Shown piece by piece: positions 6,776 to 12,607 of a stretch of 12,759 nucleotides of DNA (its first letter is position 1; each line of letters starts with the position of its first letter). The stretch covers positions 1-12,759 of the forward strand of contig JAHHUE010000047.1 in NCBI GenBank assembly GCA_020024155.1, given 5' to 3'. Source of the stretch: Oscillospiraceae bacterium (GTDB lineage Bacteria; Bacillota; Clostridia; Oscillospirales; Ruminococcaceae). The notes under the pieces were generated by a model. The model was given only the letters and a program-made list of their open reading frames with translations, made no database searches and was not told where the DNA came from. The translations under genes were made by a program, and so were the position numbers.

Positions 6776-8542
6776 ATGAAAAAATTTTTATCCATCCTGC
6801 TCAGTGCTGTAATGGCAGTTTCTATGGTTGCTTGCTCAAGCTCAACATCAGAAACTGGAATTAAAGATGGTACATACGCAGGTGAAGGTTCTGGTAAAGG
6901 CGGTAAAATCGCAGTTGAACTCACAATGAAGGATGGTCAGATTGCTGACATCGTAATTGGCGAAAACAACGAAACTCCTGGTTTTGCTGATGCTATGACA
7001 CAATTGCGTCAAACAATGATTGATACAAACCAAATTGAAATTGATATTGTTTCCGGTGCAACACTTTCATCAAAAGGATTTATTGAAGCTGTAAAAGATG
7101 CTTATTCAAAAACAGGTGCAGAACTTACAGACCTTGTTGCAAAAGAAGTTTCAAATAACAGCAGCGAAATGGCTGATAGCTATGATGCTGATGTTGTTAT
7201 CGTTGGTGCTGGTGGTGCCGGTTTAAGTGCAGCTATTACAGCAGCTGAAAATGGTGCTAAAGTTATTGTTCTTGAAAAAATGAACAATGTTGGTGGTAAC
7301 ACTCTTATTTCTGGTGGCGAAATGGCTGTTCCAGGAAACTGGCTCCAGAAAAAAGAAGGTATTGAAGATAGCGTAGAAACATTCTACAACGATATTCTTA
7401 AAGGTGGCGATAACGAAAACGACCCTGAGCTTGTCCGTGTTATTGCAGAAAACGCTCTCAATGCAGCTGAATGGCTCAAAGATGATGTAAATGTTACATT
7501 TGAAGATTATATGCTCTTCTTTGGTGGTCACTCTGTAAAGCGTTCTTTGGTTCCACTTAACGCATCAGGTGTTGAACTTATAGAAAAACTTACTGTTAAA
7601 GCAGAAAGCCTTGGTGTTGAAATATACACAAACACACAAGCAAAAAAACTTGTTGTTGAAAACGATAAAGTTGTTGCTGTTAAAGCTGAAAACAATGGCA
7701 AAGAAATAGATTTCAACGCAAAAAATGGTGTAATTCTTGCTTCTGGTGGTTTTGGTTCTAATCTTGAAATGAGAATTGCAAACAATCCAGAAATGGATGA
7801 AAAAATCCTCTCTACAAACTCCGTAGGCAGCACTGGTGACGGTATCACTATGGCAGAAGAAATTGGTGCTCAAACTGTTGATATGCAGTACATTCAGACT
7901 TACCCAACTTGTGACCCTGAAACCGGCACATTGCTCTATGTTGGTGATGTTCGTCTTGAAGGTCGTGCAATTCTTGTAAACCTTGAAGGTAAGAGATTTG
8001 TTGAAGAACTTGAACGCCGTGATGTTATTTCTCTTGCAACAACAGAACAAACTGGTGGCGTATCATATATGTACTTTGACGAAGCAAGTATGCAAGCAGC
8101 AGGTGTTGCTGAATCTCATAAAACAGAATATGAAAACCTTATTGAACGTGGTATTCTTGTAAAAGCAAACTCTGTTAAAGAAGCTGCTGAACACTTTGGT
8201 ATTGACGCTGAAGAACTTCAAAAAACAATTGACCGTTACAATAGTTACTGTGAAACAGGAAAAGACCTTGAATTTAACAAACGTGGCGAACTTATCGCAT
8301 TTGAAGAAGGTCCTTGCTACATTATGAAATCTGCTCCAGCTATCCATCATACAATGGGTGGTTTGAAAATCAACAAAGAAGCTCAAGTTCTTGATAAAGA
8401 CAATAATGTTATCAACGGCTTGTACGCAGCAGGTGAGGTAACTGGCGATATCCACGGCACAAACCGTCTTGGTTCAGATGCTATTGCAGATATAGTAATC
8501 TTTGGCCGTATTGCTGGCGAAAACGCAGCAACAGCAAAATAA
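6776..8542 (+). CDS. Extracellular lipoprotein flavin reductase (FMN-binding + flavocytochrome c/fumarate reductase-like FAD domain)
   Basis: 588 residues. A signal peptide ends in a lipobox (MVAC, Cys20), so it is anchored outside the membrane. Residues about 28-115 are an FMN_bind domain with the covalent flavinylation motif DIVSGATLSS (Thr96). Residues about 137-585 are an FAD_binding_2 domain: VIVGAGGAGLSAA dinucleotide loop (142-153), E167, VGGNT, LASGGFG, HHTMGG (524-529), AAGEVTG, GTNRLG (Arg564). There is no CxxCH haem motif, so electrons should arrive through the FMN domain, as in Gram-positive flavin-based extracellular electron transfer; an ApbE-type flavin transferase must be encoded elsewhere. 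Compared with recalled Shewanella Fcc3, the proton donor Arg402 is kept (Arg415), with His504 and Arg544, but His365 and Thr377/Glu378 are replaced (Leu258, Val389/Gly390). It therefore probably reduces an unsaturated acid other than fumarate. Start supported by GGAAGGA upstream. Confidence 0.93.
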   Translation: MKKFLSILLSAVMAVSMVACSSSTSETGIKDGTYAGEGSGKGGKIAVELTMKDGQIADIVIGENNETPGFADAMTQLRQTMIDTNQIEIDIVSGATLSSKGFIEAVKDAYSKTGAELTDLVAKEVSNNSSEMADSYDADVVIVGAGGAGLSAAITAAENGAKVIVLEKMNNVGGNTLISGGEMAVPGNWLQKKEGIEDSVETFYNDILKGGDNENDPELVRVIAENALNAAEWLKDDVNVTFEDYMLFFGGHSVKRSLVPLNASGVELIEKLTVKAESLGVEIYTNTQAKKLVVENDKVVAVKAENNGKEIDFNAKNGVILASGGFGSNLEMRIANNPEMDEKILSTNSVGSTGDGITMAEEIGAQTVDMQYIQTYPTCDPETGTLLYVGDVRLEGRAILVNLEGKRFVEELERRDVISLATTEQTGGVSYMYFDEASMQAAGVAESHKTEYENLIERGILVKANSVKEAAEHFGIDAEELQKTIDRYNSYCETGKDLEFNKRGELIAFEEGPCYIMKSAPAIHHTMGGLKINKEAQVLDKDNNVINGLYAAGEVTGDIHGTNRLGSDAIADIVIFGRIAGENAATAK

Positions 8543-8564
8543 TAAATTTACTTTATTACAAATT

Positions 8565-8599
8565 AAAAGCCTTAATCTTTATTGGTTAAGGCTTTTTTT
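8565..8599 (+). terminator. Intrinsic terminator of the reductase gene
   Basis: AAAAGCCTTAA (8565-8575) pairs with TTAAGGCTTTT (8586-8596), extendable by two pairs, and runs into a T tract to 8599. It lies 22 bases after the stop, so the reductase is a single-gene transcript separate from uraA. Confidence 0.85.
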
Positions 8600-8623
8600 A
8601 TAGAATATTTTTTAATTACAAGG

Positions 8624-8653
8624 TTTATTGAATAATTCAATATTATATATAAT
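8624..8653 (+). promoter_or_regulatory. Possible uraA promoter
   Basis: TATAAT at 8648-8653 with TTTATT at 8624-8629, 18 bases apart. The surrounding 8600-8720 is nearly all A/T, so other boxes are possible. It leaves a leader of about 105 bases. I saw no PyrR-type attenuator in this leader. Confidence 0.35.
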
Positions 8654-8723
8654 AAGGTATCGTATATACATAAAAAAACTATTTTATTTTTTATCTTTTT
8701 TTGATAAAATATATTTTGGTTTA

Positions 8724-8747
8724 GCAAATACTTAAATTAGTATTCGC
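8724..8747 (+). promoter_or_regulatory. Inverted repeat directly upstream of the uraA ribosome binding site
   Basis: GCAAATACT (8724-8732) and AGTATTCGC (8739-8747) pair in 8 of 9 positions around a six-base loop. The stem ends one to three bases before the AGAAGGAG ribosome binding site, so it could be an RNA hairpin acting on translation or a protein operator. GCAAATACTT here is identical to 6699-6708 in the reductase promoter. Confidence 0.4.
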
Positions 8748-8763
8748 AGAAGGAGAAGTATAT

Positions 8764-10047
8764 ATGGAAAAACAAAAAATCTTACCTAAGTTTACTGGTA
8801 AAAACATTTTGCTTGGTTTTCAGCATGTTTTTGCTATGTTTGGTGCAACTGTTTTAGTTCCTCTCATCACAGGTCTTAACATTTCCACCACTTTGTTGGC
8901 CGCTGGTGTTGGCACACTTTTATTCCACTTTGTTACAAAAGGCAAAGTTCCTGCATTTTTAGGTTCTTCATTCGCTTTTTTGGGTGGGTTTGCAATAGTT
9001 GCTCCAAAATTGCTTGACGCAGAAGGAAACGCAACAATCCCTAATACAGAAATGTTGCCTTATGCTTGTGGCGGTGTTGTTGCAGCCGGCTTACTTTATG
9101 TTATTGTTGCAGGTCTTATAAAGACATTCGGCATAGTAAAAATAATGAAATTCTTTCCGCCAATAGTAACTGGTCCAATCATTATTTCTATTGGTCTTAT
9201 CCTTGCACCAAGTGCAATAACAAACGCTAGTTCAAACTGGTTTTTAGCTATTGTTGCGTTATCAATTATTATTGTTTGCAACATTTGGGGCAAAGGTATG
9301 ATTAAGATTATACCTATATTATTAAGTGTTGTTATAACTTATATTGTCGCTTGCTTTACAGGTGATGTTAGTTTATCTGCTGTTGCATCTGCAAAAATTA
9401 TTGGTTCACCAATTATCCCTTCATCATTTGCAAAATTTGACATAAGTGCTATTATAACAATTATGCCTATTGCTCTTGCTGCTATGATGGAACACATCGG
9501 AGATATTTCAGCAATCAGTGCAACAACTGGTAATAACTATATCGAAGATCCAGGCCTTCACAGAACTTTGCTTGGTGATGGTCTTGCAACAAGTTTTGCT
9601 GGCTTTATAGGTGGTCCTGCAAATACAACTTACGGTGAAAACACTGGTGTTCTTGCCCTTACAAAAGTGTATGACCCTGCAATTGTTCGTCTTGCTGCTT
9701 TTATTGCAATTATACTTTCATTTGTACCAAAATTTGATGCAATTGTTAACAGTATACCTCCTGCAATAATCGGTGGTATTTCTCTTATCTTATACGGTAT
9801 GATTTCTGCTGTTGGTGTAAGAAATATTGTTGAAAATCAAATTGACTTTACACAAAGCAGAAACCTTATAATTGCAGCAGTTATTCTTGTTTCTGCTCTT
9901 GGTTTTTCAAGCACAGGTGGTATAACATTTGCTGTTGCAGGAACAACAGTTTCACTTTCTGGTCTTGCAATTGCTGCTATACTTGGTATTACACTTAATG
10001 CTATTCTTCCTGGCAACGACTATGATTTTGAGAGAAAAGTTGACTAA
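8764..10047 (+). CDS. uraA: Uracil permease (NCS2 family uracil:proton symporter)
   Basis: 427 residues, close to E. coli UraA (429). An inner-membrane carrier for uracil uptake feeding pyrimidine salvage. Clear family hallmarks: QHVFAMFGATVLVP (20-33) in TM1, LGSSFAFLGGF (66-76), the substrate-site helix MMEHIGDI with Glu243 (UraA Glu241), the DPGLHRTLLGDGLATSFAG loop, and GGPANTTYGENTGV with Glu292 (UraA Glu290). UraA His245 is Asp247 here (EHIGD rather than EHIGH), a substitution I believe is common in Firmicute homologues. About 14 membrane spans are expected. AGGAG stands 8 bases before the ATG. Transcribed alone: terminators lie before and after it. No other pyrimidine gene is nearby. 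Confidence 0.93.
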   Translation: MEKQKILPKFTGKNILLGFQHVFAMFGATVLVPLITGLNISTTLLAAGVGTLLFHFVTKGKVPAFLGSSFAFLGGFAIVAPKLLDAEGNATIPNTEMLPYACGGVVAAGLLYVIVAGLIKTFGIVKIMKFFPPIVTGPIIISIGLILAPSAITNASSNWFLAIVALSIIIVCNIWGKGMIKIIPILLSVVITYIVACFTGDVSLSAVASAKIIGSPIIPSSFAKFDISAIITIMPIALAAMMEHIGDISAISATTGNNYIEDPGLHRTLLGDGLATSFAGFIGGPANTTYGENTGVLALTKVYDPAIVRLAAFIAIILSFVPKFDAIVNSIPPAIIGGISLILYGMISAVGVRNIVENQIDFTQSRNLIIAAVILVSALGFSSTGGITFAVAGTTVSLSGLAIAAILGITLNAILPGNDYDFERKVD

Positions 10048-10092
10048 TTAAAATGAGATAATACCTTAATTAAATTTAATGTATTACGCAAT

Positions 10093-10130
10093 AAAAAATC
10101 CGGCTGATTTTTAGGTCAGTCGGATTTTTT
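10093..10130. terminator. Bidirectional intrinsic terminator between convergent genes
   Basis: A 15-base stem (10093-10107 with 10116-10130, one G-U pair) whose arms begin with six A and end with six T, giving a U tract on either strand. It lies 45 bases after uraA and 23 bases beyond the end of the opposing FliB-like gene, so it serves both. Confidence 0.85.
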
Positions 10131-10153
10131 GTAATAAAAATATTTAAGTTTTT

Positions 10154-11098
10154 TTATTTTGAGAAAATGTCAAATAATTTCTCCATATTTTCAACTGAAT
10201 ACTCTGTTTCTGAGGAATACATTCTAACAACATCAACCATTTCTTCCAATATTATGTCCCCATTATTTTCATTTATCATAACAAATATATTCTTTATAAA
10301 TTCATAACTTAAAGCAACAAATACTGCCCTTTCTTTAAGTCTTCCATCATCTAAACTATCTGTAAAATGGCGATATACAAAATAAATAAGTATTTGCTCA
10401 AATATAATATTCCACTCTTCTTTAATCGGCAAATTATCAGTAAATTTATATTCTTTAAGATTTTTTAAAAGTGTATCCCAATTTTTATCCAATCTTTCCA
10501 AAGATAAATATACTTCTATCCATTGATTAAAAGTTTTATATGGCACTTTGGCATTACACTTTAAAAGCATATTGTCTATTCTTTGCTCAATAGATAAAGA
10601 CCTATTTTGTAAAATATCAAATATTCCCTGCCTAAACAATAAAAATTCTTGTTCGTCCTCCCATTCATCACCAATTACAAAGTCATCATCAATAGTTACT
10701 AGCGAAGTTTTATCTTGATTAGAAATTATAATTCTTGCAGCTTCTTCACAACAAAGACCAACACCTATTTCTGTCCTATCTCCATAAAAATTACGATATC
10801 TTGGGTGGTCATCACATATTTGACAAAGCGAATTTTCTCCCAATGTACAGATAATATCACAAAGTCCATTTTTATTTAAAAATGGACATCTTTCTGTTTC
10901 ATCCAATATAAAGTGTGACACATCTTCTTCTGTATCTATGTTTTCTTTTAATCTTTTTCCAAAAGAACCATCTATGCTTTTGTAATACTCAAATGTATCA
11001 TCATCTATATCAATTTCCCAACCTATACAACAACTGTGTTTACACTTATCTGCTATACATTTAAATTTTTGATAATAACTTGGTGCAATAGTCTTCAT
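10154..11098 (-). CDS. fliB: FliB-like cysteine-rich protein (flagellin lysine-N-methylase family)
   Basis: 314 residues from the ATG at 11096-11098, chosen because TAGGAG lies 7 bases upstream; the longer frame (13 more codons) has no ribosome binding site. The N-terminal third is a cysteine-rich metal or cluster-binding module: KFKCIADKCKHSCCIGWEI (Cys14, Cys19, Cys23, Cys24), then ERCPFL, GLCDII, SLCQICDDHPR and GVGLCCEEAA. This layout is that of proteins annotated as FliB, named for N-methylation of flagellin lysines in Salmonella. The rest is helical and poorly conserved. Clostridial homologues are common even where flagella are not evident, and no flagellar gene is in this window, so the substrate could differ. 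Divergent from smpB with its own promoter; convergent with uraA. Confidence 0.8.
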   Translation of the reverse strand: MKTIAPSYYQKFKCIADKCKHSCCIGWEIDIDDDTFEYYKSIDGSFGKRLKENIDTEEDVSHFILDETERCPFLNKNGLCDIICTLGENSLCQICDDHPRYRNFYGDRTEIGVGLCCEEAARIIISNQDKTSLVTIDDDFVIGDEWEDEQEFLLFRQGIFDILQNRSLSIEQRIDNMLLKCNAKVPYKTFNQWIEVYLSLERLDKNWDTLLKNLKEYKFTDNLPIKEEWNIIFEQILIYFVYRHFTDSLDDGRLKERAVFVALSYEFIKNIFVMINENNGDIILEEMVDVVRMYSSETEYSVENMEKLFDIFSK

Positions 11099-11125
11099 AC
11101 TTTCTCCTAAAATATACATATTTAT

Positions 11126-11154
11126 ATAATAACACATTTTAAATAGACGGTAAA
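11126..11154 (-). promoter_or_regulatory. Promoter of the FliB-like gene
   Basis: Minus strand: -35 TTTACC (11149-11154), 17 bases, -10 TATTAT (11126-11131). The -35 lies inside the imperfect inverted repeat TAGACGG-TAAA-CTGTCTA (11144-11161; 6 of 7 positions match), which could be an operator. Confidence 0.55.
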
Positions 11155-11170
11155 CTGTCTAAAAATGTCT

Positions 11171-11186
11171 TATTTGTTGACAAATA
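11171..11186. promoter_or_regulatory. Perfect inverted repeat TATTTGT-TG-ACAAATA over the smpB -35
   Basis: Seven-base perfect arms with a two-base centre. It contains the smpB -35 hexamer, so a protein bound here would occlude the promoter. The regulator is unknown; the symmetric layout is seen, the operator role inferred. Confidence 0.4.
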
Positions 11187-11205
11187 GTTATGTATGATAT
11201 ATTAT
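11177..11205 (+). promoter_or_regulatory. smpB promoter
   Basis: -35 TTGACA (11177-11182, perfect), 17-base spacer, -10 TATTAT (11200-11205). Transcription would start near 11212, giving a very short leader before the GGAGGTGG ribosome binding site at 11227. It may also transcribe ssrA, since no strong separate promoter is seen after smpB. Confidence 0.65.
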
Positions 11206-11224
11206 ATAGTATACAGCATTTTTA

Positions 11225-11689
11225 TTGGAGGTGGATAGTATAGCAATAACAGTCAACAGAGCTGCAAGACATGAATATTTTGTGCTTGAAACTTATGAAT
11301 GTGGTATTGAACTTTTCGGTACAGAAATTAAATCTATCCGCAATGGTGCTGTAAACCTTAAAGAATCATGGGCAGATATTCAAAATGGTGAAGTTTTTGT
11401 TTATGGTATGCACATTAGTCCTTATGAAAAAGGCAACATCTTTAACAAAGACCCTTTTAGAGTTAGAAAATTATTACTCCATAGAAAAGAAATAGATAAA
11501 CTCTATTCAAAAATTAAACAAGATGGTCTTACTCTTGTTCCTCTTTCCCTTTATTTCAAAGGACAGAGAGTAAAGCTTGAACTTGGTCTTTGCAGAGGTA
11601 AAAAGCTCTATGATAAGCGTGAAGATATGGCTAAAAAAGATGCTCAACGCAACATCCAAAGAGCTATGAAAGAATTTAACAGAAGATAA
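11225..11689 (+). CDS. smpB: SsrA-binding protein SmpB
   Basis: Up to 154 residues; B. subtilis SmpB has about 156. It binds the tRNA-like domain of tmRNA and brings it to stalled ribosomes in trans-translation. Family motifs: NRAARHEYFVLETYECGIEL (11-30), GTEIKSIRNGAVNLKESW (32-49), HISPYEKGN (63-71), KGQRVKLELGLCRGKKLYDKRE with the conserved DKR (130-132), and a basic C-terminal tail for the decoding channel. The start is uncertain. TTG at 11225 and GTG at 11231 lack a spaced ribosome binding site; the strong GGAGGTGG (11227-11234) is placed for a start near 11240, where the in-frame codon is ATA followed by GCA, giving (M)AITVNR. Its RNA partner ssrA follows after 50 bases. Confidence 0.95.
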   Translation: MEVDSIAITVNRAARHEYFVLETYECGIELFGTEIKSIRNGAVNLKESWADIQNGEVFVYGMHISPYEKGNIFNKDPFRVRKLLLHRKEIDKLYSKIKQDGLTLVPLSLYFKGQRVKLELGLCRGKKLYDKREDMAKKDAQRNIQRAMKEFNRR

Positions 11690-11709
11690 ATCCTTTCGCA
11701 CAACTTCCG

Positions 11710-11733
11710 AAAAATGTATTTCCCTACATTTTT
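11710..11733 (+). other. Perfect A/T-rich hairpin between smpB and ssrA
   Basis: AAAAATGTA (11710-11718) and TACATTTTT (11725-11733) form nine perfect pairs around a six-base loop, ending 6 bases before the mature tmRNA 5' end. It could be a weak terminator of smpB or a structure in the tmRNA precursor near the RNase P cut. Confidence 0.45.
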
Positions 11734-11739
11734 ATATAT

Positions 11740-12085
11740 GGGGGCGTATTGGTTTCGACGGGGAGTTTGCAGTGGGAGCAGCAAGTAGTGGTGGGATAGC
11801 ACTTAAATCATCTCAAAGAAATAAACGCTAATCGTAACGAATTAGTAGCTGCTTAATTATAGTAGCCGTCTTGCCTGATTTTCTATCGGTCAGGGTCAAG
11901 GCGTCACGCAGATAGAGCCCGTGAACAAGCTTAAGCTTTGCGGCTTGTCACGCATTTATGAAGCTACCAATGAGTTAGCCTGTTTGTCGGCTTAACTTTG
12001 AGGGAATGTTATTGACAAACTAAACTTGTAGATACTGTCATGAATAGCTTTTCGGACACGGGTTCAACTCCCGTCGCCTCCACCA
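11740..12085 (+). ncRNA. ssrA: Transfer-messenger RNA (tmRNA)
   Basis: About 346 bases. The 5' end GGGGGCG pairs with the 3' CGCCTCC of the acceptor stem (one G-U), followed by A-CCA encoded in the DNA (12082-12085). Hallmarks are TTTCGACGGGG at the D-like loop and the T-arm ACGGGTTCAACTCCCGT. The resume frame starts at GCT 11827 and ends with TAA (11854-11856). The encoded tag is ANRNELVAA, giving (A)ANRNELVAA with the alanine carried by the tmRNA; the hydrophobic -VAA end marks released proteins for ClpXP-type proteolysis. The central part folds as pseudoknots between the tag and the T-arm; I did not model them. It is next to smpB and ends with a strong terminator. Its 3' end also forms the edge of a degraded mobile element. 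Confidence 0.96.
11827..11856 (+). other. ssrA: tmRNA proteolysis-tag reading frame
   Basis: Codons GCT AAT CGT AAC GAA TTA GTA GCT GCT then TAA: ANRNELVAA, followed one codon later by an in-frame TAG. The A-rich stretch just before GCT is the usual context for the resume codon. A GCC-rich, structured part follows, as in other tmRNAs. Confidence 0.85.
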
Positions 12086-12537
12086 GCTTCGGCCACAACT
12101 AAGTCATTTTCAGCTTGGTTGTGGTCTTTTTTTTGCGTTTTTTCTTTCCCCCATTGTGTTGTAAATACATCCTCATCAAGTTTTATAATATTCATCGTCA
12201 ATTTATTGATATAAACCTCAATATGTTCTTTATAAACTACAACCTTATTCACAAAGTGATTTATTAGAATTTGCTTTTCATAAAGTTCTCCTGATAAAAA
12301 TTGTTTTCTTGCCGTAATGTATGCATCACGAATTTTACTTTCATCAATTTCGTGCAATTCCAGCTCACATTCTGCTTTTTTTATTTCATTTTCTAATTGT
12401 TCTTGTTCAATTTCTAATTTTGATAAAATTGATATAACATTTTTACTGTTGCTTTCAGCCATAGCTAAAATAAGATTATCTATTTTATTTTGCACTGTCT
12501 GTAATTTTGATTTACATAGTTTTATCTTTTTAATCAC
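12064..12537 (-). pseudogene. C-terminal remnant of a large serine recombinase
   Basis: 157 codons from a GTG (12535-12537) with an in-frame stop five codons upstream. Residues 1-75 are a long charged coiled coil (KSKLQTVQNKID...KLEIEQEQLENEIKKAECELE), followed by SKIRDAYITARKQFLSGELYEKQILINHFVNKVVVYKEHIEVYINKL. This is the C-terminal pattern of large serine recombinases of the resolvase/integrase type (usual length about 450-550), where FVxKVxVYxxxIEIxxN follows a coiled coil. The catalytic resolvase domain and zinc-ribbon region are absent, so it cannot recombine DNA. The last codons (KKDHNQAENDLVVAEAGGGDGS) are antisense to the ssrA terminator and the tmRNA 3' end, with the stop inside the T-arm, so the true C-terminus is probably earlier. 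It marks an old element integrated at ssrA. Confidence 0.7.
12091..12134 (+). terminator. ssrA: Intrinsic terminator of ssrA
   Basis: A 13-base stem (12091-12103 with 12114-12126, two G-U pairs) and ten-base loop, followed by eight T (12127-12134). It starts 5 bases after the encoded CCA. Confidence 0.92.
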
Positions 12538-12582
12538 ATCATATAAAATTTAATGGTAATACAATCAATGCTATATTATCAC

Positions 12583-12600
12583 TAATGTAATAATACATTA
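12583..12600. repeat. Perfect inverted repeat TAATGTA-ATAA-TACATTA
   Basis: Seven-base perfect arms around ATAA, between the recombinase remnant and the partial permease. There is no T tract on the minus strand, so it is not a good terminator. The whole 12538-12607 gap is A/T-rich and otherwise shows nothing I can name. Confidence 0.3.
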
Positions 12601-12607
12601 AACAAAA

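Noticed and set aside
7223..8455. Minus-strand open frames opposite the flavin reductase (up to 161 codons)
   Set aside because: Rich in Phe, Cys, Thr and Asn as expected of the complement of A/T-biased coding DNA; the plus-strand reductase has continuous conserved motifs through the same bases.
6776..8542. Haem-binding (cytochrome c) domain in the reductase
   Set aside because: There is no CxxCH motif in the protein; the N-terminal domain is FMN-binding instead.
8601..8763. PyrR-type attenuator or other pyrimidine riboswitch before uraA
   Set aside because: I saw no terminator/antiterminator pair nor PyrR-binding loop; only A/T-rich sequence, a TTTTATC/GATAAAA stem with a T loop, and the short inverted repeat next to the ribosome binding site.
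11099..11137. Longer N-terminus (13 extra residues) for the FliB-like protein
   Set aside because: The upstream ATG has no ribosome binding site and lies over the predicted promoter start region; the internal ATG at 11096-11098 has TAGGAG at good spacing.
12058..12085. Second copy of the tmRNA 3' end as attachment-site repeat
   Set aside because: No repeat of this segment was found elsewhere in the window; a partner site, if present, lies outside.
12317..12553. Plus-strand open frame opposite the recombinase remnant
   Set aside because: Serine- and cysteine-rich low-complexity translation antisense to a recognisable coiled coil; no ribosome binding site.
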